Assembly (NCBI GenBank): GCA_016932555.1
Contig: JAFGCQ010000022.1
Coordinates: 1 to 48,711 of the forward strand
Source of the DNA: Candidatus Zambryskiibacteriota bacterium
Lineage (GTDB): Bacteria > Patescibacteriota > Minisyncoccia > Phycocordibacterales > WO2-35-19
Reading direction: 5' to 3'
DNA length: 48,711 bases
The stretch's first letter is position 1, and each line of letters begins with the position of its first letter. The translations under genes and the position numbers were made by a program. Below, one piece after another: positions 20,645-29,333 of this stretch. The notes beneath the pieces were generated by a model. That model searched no databases. It worked only from the letters and a program-made list of their open reading frames with translations, and had not been told where the DNA came from.

Positions 20645-22133
20645 ATTTTTTAATTTTATAATTGATGAGACCGTAAAACGCATACCACAAAATAATTACC
20701 CAAAAAGAAATACTGCCTATTTGCAAAGTGGCGAGAGGAAGAGACGCGGCAAATTCAGTGATAGAAATTATGATCTGAGTAAGAAAATATGAAAGCACAC
20801 CAACCGGCCAAGAAATCAAGCCGCCAATAATCGGCAAAATGCCAAGGGCCCCGGTTAAAGCGCCGAGAGTCATCGCCCATGGCACTAAAGGCAAAACAAT
20901 CGGGTTAACAATGAAAGAAACAACAGAAACAAAGCCGACCATTTTAATTAAAATAGGCAGAATAAAAAATTGGACGGCAATAGTTGAAGCTACAATTTCT
21001 CGGATGCCAAATTTTTCCGGTATAATTTTTTTGATTTTATGTTTGGAAATAAAAGAATAAATAGACGGGCTGAAAATAATTAACCCCAAGGTTGCCATAA
21101 AAGAAAGTTGAAATGATGGATCGTAAAAAAGAATTATTGGATTCCAAACAAGCATCACAAGTCCAGCGATAAAAAGCCAGCGCAGAGCGGCCGCCGGTCG
21201 ACCCAAAAATCTAGCCAGTATGGCAATCAAAGCCATAATACCGGCCCGCACCACTGTCGCTCCCAAACCTACCATCAACATAAAGAGTAGAATAAAAATA
21301 GCGCTTATTAAAAATCCTAAATTCCTTTTGCCTAGATATCCGGTGGCATAAAAAATGCCAGCGGCAATGATAGTAATGTTGTAACCCGAGAGCACTACAA
21401 TATGAATAAGCCCTACTTCCCTAAAATCATCCAATAAGTCTTGACCTAAGGATTGTTTAACGCCAAAAATTAATCCGCCAAGTAGTGAGGAGTTTGGTTC
21501 AGGTACGACTTTAGAAATATTTTCTATGAAAATATTCTTCAAAGAATAAAGTAAAGAAACTAATTTTCTTGTCCCGTGAAGTCCAGTGGAACTGGACGAA
21601 ATGGGATTAATTTCCGGATAGTAAATAATAAAATGAATTTTATCTTTGGCTAAATAAGAAACGTAATCGAAATCCAAACCGTTATCGTTTGCGAAATTTT
21701 TTGGCAAATTTAATTCTCCAGAAACTTCTATATGATCACCATACTGCAGTTTAGGGAAGCGATCAGTAATTAATAAAATTTTAGAATTGGAATCTGTTGA
21801 GACTGTGTAACGAGCAGAGTTGTCGCGCAGATCTGGCTCGCTTACAATTTGCGCTTCGAAAGAAATCTTTTGTCCGACAAGTTCTAAAAGATTTTGATCG
21901 GGAGAATTATTTACAAAACTAAATCTTAAAATTCCTAAACCTAAACCTAGAAATATAATTAAAATAATTTTTTCTGATTTACGTAAAACGGCTATTGAAA
22001 AAAATTTGCCAGAGAAAATTAAAAATAAAACTGGGACAAGAAATAGTATTAAAATCCCAGAAGCAAAACCAAAATTAAAATAATTTTCAAAAATAAGACC
22101 TAAAATAAATGAAACGATAAATGAATAGATCAT
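20613..22133 (-). CDS. comEC: ComEC/Rec2-family competence membrane protein
   Basis: DUF4131-like N-terminus, LLGGLIFGVKQSLGQDLLDDFREVGLIHIVVLSGYNITI competence domain, multiple TM. Confidence 0.93.
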   Translation of the reverse strand: MIYSFIVSFILGLIFENYFNFGFASGILILFLVPVLFLIFSGKFFSIAVLRKSEKIILIIFLGLGLGILRFSFVNNSPDQNLLELVGQKISFEAQIVSEPDLRDNSARYTVSTDSNSKILLITDRFPKLQYGDHIEVSGELNLPKNFANDNGLDFDYVSYLAKDKIHFIIYYPEINPISSSSTGLHGTRKLVSLLYSLKNIFIENISKVVPEPNSSLLGGLIFGVKQSLGQDLLDDFREVGLIHIVVLSGYNITIIAAGIFYATGYLGKRNLGFLISAIFILLFMLMVGLGATVVRAGIMALIAILARFLGRPAAALRWLFIAGLVMLVWNPIILFYDPSFQLSFMATLGLIIFSPSIYSFISKHKIKKIIPEKFGIREIVASTIAVQFFILPILIKMVGFVSVVSFIVNPIVLPLVPWAMTLGALTGALGILPIIGGLISWPVGVLSYFLTQIIISITEFAASLPLATLQIGSISFWVIILWYAFYGLINYKIKKSNLSPSLPLH

Positions 22134-22606
22134 AAAGCCTCACTCTCATAATCAAATTTTGATCCCTCATATAATGAAACTTCTTTTCTATCGGCAAAAG
22201 CGGTGGCGATCTCATCACAGCGGTCATTAAACTTATGGCCAGAATGGCCTAAAACTTTTTTCCATTCAACTTTTCTTTTACTAGTTTCTGTTAAAAGTGT
22301 CTGCCATAAATCCTGATTTAAAACTGGTTTTTTATTTTTGGTCCGCCAATTATTTTGCTGCCAATTATTTATCCAAAGAGTAATACCTTTCATTAAATAT
22401 TCTGAATCAGTGTGAAGCTCAATCTCCGAATTTTCTGGTGTATTTTTCAGAGCTTTAATAGCTGCTGTCATCTCCATACGGTTGTTGGTTGTCTCCTCAA
22501 ATCTCTCGCCAATTTCTTTTACCTTATCTCCACTGAAAATAATTGCTCCATATCCACCGGGGCCTGGGTTACCTCGCGATGATCCATCTGTATAAATTAT
22601 TATCAT
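22130..22606 (-). CDS. rnhA: Ribonuclease HI
   Basis: IYTDGSSRGNPGPGGYGAII, TTNNRMEMTAAIKAL, HTDSEYLMKGI. Confidence 0.97.
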   Translation of the reverse strand: MIIIYTDGSSRGNPGPGGYGAIIFSGDKVKEIGERFEETTNNRMEMTAAIKALKNTPENSEIELHTDSEYLMKGITLWINNWQQNNWRTKNKKPVLNQDLWQTLLTETSKRKVEWKKVLGHSGHKFNDRCDEIATAFADRKEVSLYEGSKFDYESEAL

Positions 22607-22630
22607 GAAACTTATTTTAACATACTAATA

Positions 22631-24343
22631 TTAGAAGAAATCAATGATGCGGAGACGGATTTCGGAAGAGCCATTCCAGAAAGATTTTTCAACGTTGGCC
22701 ACCAAATTGGTTTTCAAACCTTCTTGAAGTAACTCGCCAAACTGATCGGGAGAAGTAAAAAAAGCGATGGCTCGAAGTGAATGGGTTCCATCACGAAAAT
22801 TTATTGAAAGATGTTCTGAAGCTCGACCAAAACGATTAATTTTTTCTGGAATAACGTTAGGAAAAATAAAAAGCGGTTTTTCATTTTCGATGCCGAAAGG
22901 CGCTAGTTTTAATATCTCTTCAACTTTTTCTGGTAAAATTTTTTTTAATTCTAATTCGGCATCAACTAAAATTTCTTCTGGTTTTTTAGGCAGAGCCGTT
23001 GAAGCTTCAATTAAAGCATTCTCTAAATCATGGATTTTTTCAAAATCAACTGAAAAAGCACCGGACATTTTATGGCCTCCATACTCCAAAAAATGATCTT
23101 TAGTTTTCTCCATCAAAGCCACTACATCAGTTTTACCATCTGATCTACATGAACCTTTTAATATTTCGCCATTTTCCTTGTCCGCCGCAGTTTTTGCGGA
23201 GGCGGAACGCCCCCATAAAAATACCGGTCGATCAAATTCTTCAACCAGAGAATTGGCTACCAAACCCAAAACTGCCGGTCGCCAATCTGGATTACCCAAA
23301 ACGATAACCGGTTTTTCAGAATCAGCGAGCTTTTCTTTGGCTTTTTTTTTAGCTTCTTTAACTATATTGGCTACTAAAATTTTTCTTTCTTTATTTATAT
23401 TTTCTAAATGTTTAGCATAATTCTCTGCTTCTGCTTCTGTTTTAGCAACAAGCAAATTAAAAGCATCAATCGGATGACCCATGCGAGAAGCGGCATTGAT
23501 TCGTGGAGTTATCATAAAAGCAATATCGTCTTCATTTAAATTCTGTTGATTTATTCTTAAATTTTTAAAAAGTTTAATTAAACCCGGTCGCTTAGTTTTT
23601 CTTAAAACTAAAAGGCCATAAGAGACCAACACTCTATTTTCGCCGACTAAAGGCACCATATCAGAAATAGTCGCAAGTCCCACCAAATCTAATAACCATT
23701 TGTGCTGGCCGTCTTTAAATTTTAGTTTACCCTGAGAGAGTATAGTGAGTCGAAGGGCTTCGATTAATTTCCAAACAACGCCAGTGCCACAAAGAATTTT
23801 TTCCGGATATTTTGATGTCTTCAATTTTGGATTTATTATGGCAAAGGCCTTAGGTAATTTTTCACTAGGTTCATGATGATCAGTGATTATAATTTCCATA
23901 TTCAATTTTTTTGCTTGTTCTACACATTCATTATCTCTCGTTCCGCAATCAACTGTAATAAGCAGTTTGACTTTGTTTTTAGACAATTCTTCTATACCTT
24001 GATTATTCAATCCATAGCCTTCTTCATGACGGCAAGGTATATAATTAGTAAAATTTTTAAAGCCAATTTTCTCAAAAAAATCGTGTAATAGAGCGCCACC
24101 TGGAATACCGTCAGCATCATAATCACTCCAAATACCAATACGCTCATTTTTTTCTATTGCTTTTAAAATTCTCCTTACCGCTTTTCTTATATCAGGTAAA
24201 AGAAACGGATTATGAAGATGTTTTTCAAAATTGGGGTTTAAAAATTTTTCTTTATCTTCTTTATTTTTTATTCCCCTATTATGTAAAAGTTGTTCCACTA
24301 GGTTATCAGAAATTTTAGGTTTTATAGAGTATTTTTTTGACAT
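22631..24343 (-). CDS. recJ: Single-stranded-DNA-specific exonuclease RecJ
   Basis: SDYDADGIPGGALL, ITVDCGT, TDHHEP, CGTGVVWK, GGHKMSGAFSV. Confidence 0.96.
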   Translation of the reverse strand: MSKKYSIKPKISDNLVEQLLHNRGIKNKEDKEKFLNPNFEKHLHNPFLLPDIRKAVRRILKAIEKNERIGIWSDYDADGIPGGALLHDFFEKIGFKNFTNYIPCRHEEGYGLNNQGIEELSKNKVKLLITVDCGTRDNECVEQAKKLNMEIIITDHHEPSEKLPKAFAIINPKLKTSKYPEKILCGTGVVWKLIEALRLTILSQGKLKFKDGQHKWLLDLVGLATISDMVPLVGENRVLVSYGLLVLRKTKRPGLIKLFKNLRINQQNLNEDDIAFMITPRINAASRMGHPIDAFNLLVAKTEAEAENYAKHLENINKERKILVANIVKEAKKKAKEKLADSEKPVIVLGNPDWRPAVLGLVANSLVEEFDRPVFLWGRSASAKTAADKENGEILKGSCRSDGKTDVVALMEKTKDHFLEYGGHKMSGAFSVDFEKIHDLENALIEASTALPKKPEEILVDAELELKKILPEKVEEILKLAPFGIENEKPLFIFPNVIPEKINRFGRASEHLSINFRDGTHSLRAIAFFTSPDQFGELLQEGLKTNLVANVEKSFWNGSSEIRLRIIDFF

Positions 24344-24366
24344 AAAAGGTATGATAGCATTAAGAT

Positions 24367-24747
24367 ATGGAAAATTGTATTTTTTGCAAAATTGTTAGAA
24401 AAGAGATTCCATCCCATATCGTTTATGAAGATGATAATTTCTTGGCTTTTTTGGATATTAATCCTCAATCTGCCGGTCATTGCCAAGTAATACCCAAAAA
24501 ACACTATCGTTGGGTATGGGATCTTCCTGCACAGACAGGCGTGCCAGGAAATATTGGTGAATATTTCACAGTAGTCCAAAAAGTGGCCCAAGCTCAGCAA
24601 AAAGCTTTTAATACAGATTTTATTCTGTCAAAAATTATAGGCGATGAAGTAGAGCACGCCCACATTTGGGTTTTCCCTAATAACAAAATTAAAGATAACT
24701 CTAAAGACTTCGAAAAAAACGCCAAAAAAATCAAAGAAAATCTTTAA
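24367..24747 (+). CDS. HIT family protein
   Basis: [44 protein letters not shown]...HAHIWVFP. Confidence 0.95.
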   Translation: MENCIFCKIVRKEIPSHIVYEDDNFLAFLDINPQSAGHCQVIPKKHYRWVWDLPAQTGVPGNIGEYFTVVQKVAQAQQKAFNTDFILSKIIGDEVEHAHIWVFPNNKIKDNSKDFEKNAKKIKENL

Positions 24748-25727
24748 TTATTGAGAGCTTCAATACCCGGCAGAGTCTCATCAGCTAAGAATTCAAGCAT
24801 TGCTCCACCGGCCATTGAAATAAAACCATGACCAGCAATGTCACATTCAGTCTCGGGACTAACTGTAGCCAAAGTATCTCCCCCACCAATAATCAAATAG
24901 GCAGAGCTGTCAGCCAACATTCTAGCTAAAGCGTTAGTGCCAGCAATAAAACCTTTTTCGTAATTACCCAACGGGCCATTCCACAAAACTAATCGGGAGG
25001 AGGTTATTTTTTCTTTGAGAATTTCCAGAGTTTCAGCATTAGCATCCAAAGCACAAACATTGCCTACTGGAAAAATTATTTTTGGGTTATTTGAGAGTTC
25101 ATCAAGTTTTACTTGCATTTCTGAGTCTTTTTTGGCTCTGCTGTGCAGACCGCCGCCTATAAAAATATCATCAGCTTTGTTTAAAAATTTTTCTACCAAA
25201 GGTAGTTTAGTTTCAAATTTGGCACCACCAAAAATCACTAAAAACGGGTGTTCTGGCTTAAAAACTTTAGAGAGATTTTCGTATTCTTCCAAAAATCTAA
25301 ATCCGGCGAAATGGGGTAAAAGTTTTGGTAAACCAACAATAGAAGCATGCTCCCTGTGAGAAGCTGGGAAAGCTTCGTTGATATAGATCTCTGCTAAATC
25401 AGCCAGTTTTTTAGCAAAATTTTCGCTGTTTTCCTCCTCTCCTTTGTCTTGTCTTAAGTTTTCTAAAAACTCGACACCTTCTGATAATTCAGGGTACTTA
25501 CTTTTGGCAAATTCAATAACTGGTTGTATAGACTCTCCCTTTCTACCGAAATGGCTAGCAATAATCGGCACTCCACCCTTTTCTTTTATATAACTTATAG
25601 TCGGCAAAGAAGCTTTTATTCTTGCATCGTTTATTATTTTTCTTCTCTCATCTAAAGCGACATTCCAATCCACTCGGACAAACACCCTTGTTCCTGCTTT
25701 TATCTCTGCTTCTTTTATCGATTTCAT
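24744..25727 (-). CDS. pgk: Phosphoglycerate kinase (short, 327 aa)
   Basis: [72 protein letters not shown]. Confidence 0.93.
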   Translation of the reverse strand: MKSIKEAEIKAGTRVFVRVDWNVALDERRKIINDARIKASLPTISYIKEKGGVPIIASHFGRKGESIQPVIEFAKSKYPELSEGVEFLENLRQDKGEEENSENFAKKLADLAEIYINEAFPASHREHASIVGLPKLLPHFAGFRFLEEYENLSKVFKPEHPFLVIFGGAKFETKLPLVEKFLNKADDIFIGGGLHSRAKKDSEMQVKLDELSNNPKIIFPVGNVCALDANAETLEILKEKITSSRLVLWNGPLGNYEKGFIAGTNALARMLADSSAYLIIGGGDTLATVSPETECDIAGHGFISMAGGAMLEFLADETLPGIEALNN

Positions 25728-26036
25728 TTATTTTACGGTTACCGTTAAGCCTAAACCAGAAACTACTTTTTTAAGAAAACCTAAAGTTGGATTGGATCTA
25801 CCAGATTCAAAACGGGCTAAGGCCGATTGTTTAACCCCAATTTTTTCAGCTAATTCCCTTTGTGACATTTTCTTTTTAGCTCTAGCTTTTATAATCGCTT
25901 TCAATATTTCAAACTCAAAAGCTGAAGCCTTATGGAGCTTCCTGTATTCTGGGTCTTTCATCCATTTTGCTCTTATTTTAGAAAAAGGCATCATTTGATA
26001 CCCAAGTTCCTTGTCTTTTTTTGTTAATTTTTTCAT
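25728..26036 (-). CDS. XRE/HigA-family antitoxin
   Basis: KKMSQRELAEKIGVKQSALARFESGRSNPTLGFLKKVVSGLG. Confidence 0.85.
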   Translation of the reverse strand: MKKLTKKDKELGYQMMPFSKIRAKWMKDPEYRKLHKASAFEFEILKAIIKARAKKKMSQRELAEKIGVKQSALARFESGRSNPTLGFLKKVVSGLGLTVTVK

Positions 26037-26061
26037 ACTATATATGATAACATATATGTTA

Positions 26062-26373
26062 TTAATGTTTCAACCATTTCAAACGATTTCTGGCAGTATT
26101 CAAATCTTTTAAAACAAGCTTTTGGGACTTTTTTCCTATTATATGAAGCAAAGCAATCTTATTTTCATGAAAAGTGTAAAATATTCTGATATTTTTAGAA
26201 CTTTTTATTCTTAATTCGTAAAGATCTTTTTCAATTTTTCTGCTAAAAGGCATTTCTATTTTGTATTCTTTAATTTCAAGCATTTCGATCGCATAATCAA
26301 CCTTATCTCTTTCCTCTCTAGACAAAGAATCAATAAATTTATCTATATTTTTGTGGATAGAAAAAGAGTTCAT
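26062..26373 (-). CDS. RelE/HigB-family toxin
   Basis: DLYELRIKSSKNIRIFYTFHENKIALLHIIGKKSQK; upstream of HigA-like gene. Confidence 0.85.
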   Translation of the reverse strand: MNSFSIHKNIDKFIDSLSREERDKVDYAIEMLEIKEYKIEMPFSRKIEKDLYELRIKSSKNIRIFYTFHENKIALLHIIGKKSQKLVLKDLNTARNRLKWLKH

Positions 26374-26450
26374 TTTTTAATATAAGAATCTAATTCATTT
26401 GTTAGATTAAAAACCAAATTTTTAATATTTGAATCATAAATTTATTTAAT

Positions 26451-27218
26451 TTATCTCTTCAAATCCATGTTTTTTAGAATATTTGGAAATTGGTCGGTGA
26501 GAGAGGCATGACCAACCAATAAGCCATCCACAGCGCCGTATTCCATAATCTCGGCAGCATTCTCCGCTTCAACTGAGCCACCATAAATTATTCTCACGCT
26601 GTCAGCAATTTCTCTACCAAACAAGTCAGTTATTATTTTTTTAATAAATAAAACCGTCTCGTGAATATCAGTCGGTGTCATAGCTTCTTTGTAAGATTTG
26701 CCGATAGACCAAATCGGCTCATAAGCAATGGTTATGCCTATCAAATATTTTTTGGGTAAATCAGATAAACATTCTTTAATTTGCTTTTTCAAAAAAGCTA
26801 AATGCTCACCTTCTTTGCTTCTTTCGAGCTCGCCAATACATAAAATCGGCTTTAATTCGCTATCAAAAGCGATTTTTAGCTTTTGGCTTATGATTTCATT
26901 ATCTTCACCCATAGCTCGTCTTTCAGAATGACCGATGACGACAAACTCGGCGCCTATATTTTTTATCATTTCCGCACTTACTTCACCCGTAAAAGCTCTT
27001 CCTATCTCACTAGCTAAGTTTTGGGCACCAAAAAACAAATTTTTTGGATGTTGGAGTTTCAAAAGAAGCGCCAGATAAACAAAAGGCGGACAAATTCCCA
27101 CCTCAATATTTTTGAACTTTTTAGCTGAATCTCTGGCAGTATTAAAGATTTTCTTGGCTTCCTCTAGAGAGCCAGGATTCATCTTCCAATTGGCGATAAC
27201 TAAATTGCGTTTTTTCAT
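26451..27218 (-). CDS. tpiA: Triose-phosphate isomerase
   Basis: LVIANWKMNPGSLEEA, VIGHSERRAMGEDNE, IAYEPIWSIG, RIIYGGSVEAENAAEI. Confidence 0.97.
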   Translation of the reverse strand: MKKRNLVIANWKMNPGSLEEAKKIFNTARDSAKKFKNIEVGICPPFVYLALLLKLQHPKNLFFGAQNLASEIGRAFTGEVSAEMIKNIGAEFVVIGHSERRAMGEDNEIISQKLKIAFDSELKPILCIGELERSKEGEHLAFLKKQIKECLSDLPKKYLIGITIAYEPIWSIGKSYKEAMTPTDIHETVLFIKKIITDLFGREIADSVRIIYGGSVEAENAAEIMEYGAVDGLLVGHASLTDQFPNILKNMDLKR

Positions 27219-27233
27219 ATAGGGTATTATACC

Positions 27234-28727
27234 CTAAATTTCCTCCCAGGAAAGAATCTCATACTGGTCAGAAGTTCTGGGGAAAGACGGCGGTGGACCG
27301 TAAAGTAAGTTGGCATCATAATTTATATTTCTGATCTGATAACCAGTCCCATTAGTATAAGCAAAACCATAACGATTATTGGTAGCAATCATGCCGTAAA
27401 GAGTAATAGAATTTCTTATATCATAAGGAGCACAGAAACTTGAATAATAATATCTGCCCACCCTACCATTTTGAGAAACTAAAGCCGCATCAATTCTTAA
27501 ATCATTTTCTGATATAAGCCCCACATTTAAATTACCTTGAGAAATTAAGGCGATTACATCACTGCCGTCATAATTAGTGTATAGTAAATCATTATTTACA
27601 ATAATCTGAGGCCGATTAGCTGGATTATCTGGGAATCGACCCGCAGCAATAGTTACTCTGGCAGTATTTATAATTCCCTCTATCCAAACATTATCCTCTA
27701 CAAATATTAAACCATTATCTGGAATGACAAAATTACCTATAAAAGTTTTATTCTGGATGCTCCAAGTACTCCAACCGCTCTGTCCCAATGTATCAAAACA
27801 CCACAATGATGGATTAGCTTGAGAAGTTACTTTGTAAACATCAAAAGTATCATCATTATTTAATATAATTTGATACCCCTGAGAACCAGAAGGAGCAAAA
27901 TACTCACCTTCGGATTGAGCATTAGTTTTTATAGTTGCTAAATTATTAGTTAAGCCTACAAAATCTATAGCCGGTACTGGGAATTTTCTACCAACCTCAA
28001 AAACATCAGACCGAGAAGTTATTTCATTTGGTGGTGCTTCTAATGGACGAAAGGTGTCATCCACTCCAGAACCAGGCGGTGGATTAACATGAGTATGAAC
28101 GGCAAATTCATTGTCTCCAGTATGATCTGGATCATCGCAAACAGAAAGAGCACTAGTTACTATGTTATGAGCCAAACCGTCAAAACGAACACCTTGATTT
28201 GAGTGGATAGGACCAAAAACTTCGGTACCTTCACCAAAGCGCATATTATCACTACCAGCAACTACTGCGTATTTCGCCAATGAAGGTATAGCCATTTCCA
28301 CTCTAATAACTCTCTCAATTGGAGATCCAACAACTTTACCGGTTGATTCAATACACAATTTGGTAGAACCCATTAACGGTGGAGTTATATCTAAACTAAA
28401 TTCCCCCACAATATTACCGTCTTTATCTAAAACTTGATGCACATAAGGACCGGGGTTTCCTGTTCCGTCCTGAAAATCATCCTTGTCATGAGCCAGATGC
28501 CATCTGTAATAATCTATACCAGATTCTGCTAGTTGAATGGTCATTTCTCTGGTTATAAGCTGTCTATTAGCTTCTATGGTAATCCTAGTCCAGCTCATTA
28601 TACCAGTGATTATAATCAAAGCGATAGCAGTAAAAATAATTATTGGTATAAGCAAACCACCATTTTGCCTTTGGAATTTGACCTGCTTGTGCAGGTAGGA
28701 ATTTGAAAATTGAAAATTAATTTTCAT
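27234..28727 (-). CDS. PilX-like/secretion-associated hypothetical protein
   Basis: N-terminal hydrophobic helix GGLLIPIIIFTAIALIIITGIMSW; in pilus operon. Confidence 0.65.
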   Translation of the reverse strand: MKINFQFSNSYLHKQVKFQRQNGGLLIPIIIFTAIALIIITGIMSWTRITIEANRQLITREMTIQLAESGIDYYRWHLAHDKDDFQDGTGNPGPYVHQVLDKDGNIVGEFSLDITPPLMGSTKLCIESTGKVVGSPIERVIRVEMAIPSLAKYAVVAGSDNMRFGEGTEVFGPIHSNQGVRFDGLAHNIVTSALSVCDDPDHTGDNEFAVHTHVNPPPGSGVDDTFRPLEAPPNEITSRSDVFEVGRKFPVPAIDFVGLTNNLATIKTNAQSEGEYFAPSGSQGYQIILNNDDTFDVYKVTSQANPSLWCFDTLGQSGWSTWSIQNKTFIGNFVIPDNGLIFVEDNVWIEGIINTARVTIAAGRFPDNPANRPQIIVNNDLLYTNYDGSDVIALISQGNLNVGLISENDLRIDAALVSQNGRVGRYYYSSFCAPYDIRNSITLYGMIATNNRYGFAYTNGTGYQIRNINYDANLLYGPPPSFPRTSDQYEILSWEEI

Positions 28728-29332
28728 AGATTATCTTTTAGATTACGTAAAAATACTTGACTTCGAACAATTAAAGGATCTTGTCTGTCTGGATTTTTAT
28801 TTAAATTAAGAGTTATGCGGATCAATCTCACTTGAGTTGTAGCAACTGGTTGTATAAGCGGTGTGCTAGTACCAGTATAACTTGAATCAAAATAATCAAA
28901 TACTGGAACAGCTCCGTTATCGATATTTTTAATTAAAGTATAAGTTTCCTCACTATCGAAATGGTAAGACAATGGTATCCCTGATGGTTTAATGATTCCT
29001 TTTTTTAAAGTAGTGCCATCCAAAAAATATCTGACTCTTTCTTTATAATTATCATCATCAATATTAGAAAAAAAGATTACAGAATTATCTTCAGCTGAAG
29101 CAATAGGATAAGCGCCTAAACTTGAGGGGGAAGCTTTTCTTAATTCAGCGACCATGACTTTAAGAACCCTTCTAGCATCATTTTGAGCATTAAGAGTATT
29201 CTGAGCAAATAAATTAAAGGAAAAAATACTCTGACCGAAATTAAAAACCGCGATAAATATAATACAGGCAATGCCTATGACTATTATTGTTTCTGTTAGA
29301 GTAAAACCCTTGTTTTTTGAATTAAAACTCAT
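28724..29332 (-). CDS. Prepilin-type N-terminal methylation protein (PilW-like)
   Basis: NKGFTLTETIIVIGIACIIFIAVF. Confidence 0.85.
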   Translation of the reverse strand: MSFNSKNKGFTLTETIIVIGIACIIFIAVFNFGQSIFSFNLFAQNTLNAQNDARRVLKVMVAELRKASPSSLGAYPIASAEDNSVIFFSNIDDDNYKERVRYFLDGTTLKKGIIKPSGIPLSYHFDSEETYTLIKNIDNGAVPVFDYFDSSYTGTSTPLIQPVATTQVRLIRITLNLNKNPDRQDPLIVRSQVFLRNLKDNL

Positions 29333-29333
29333 A

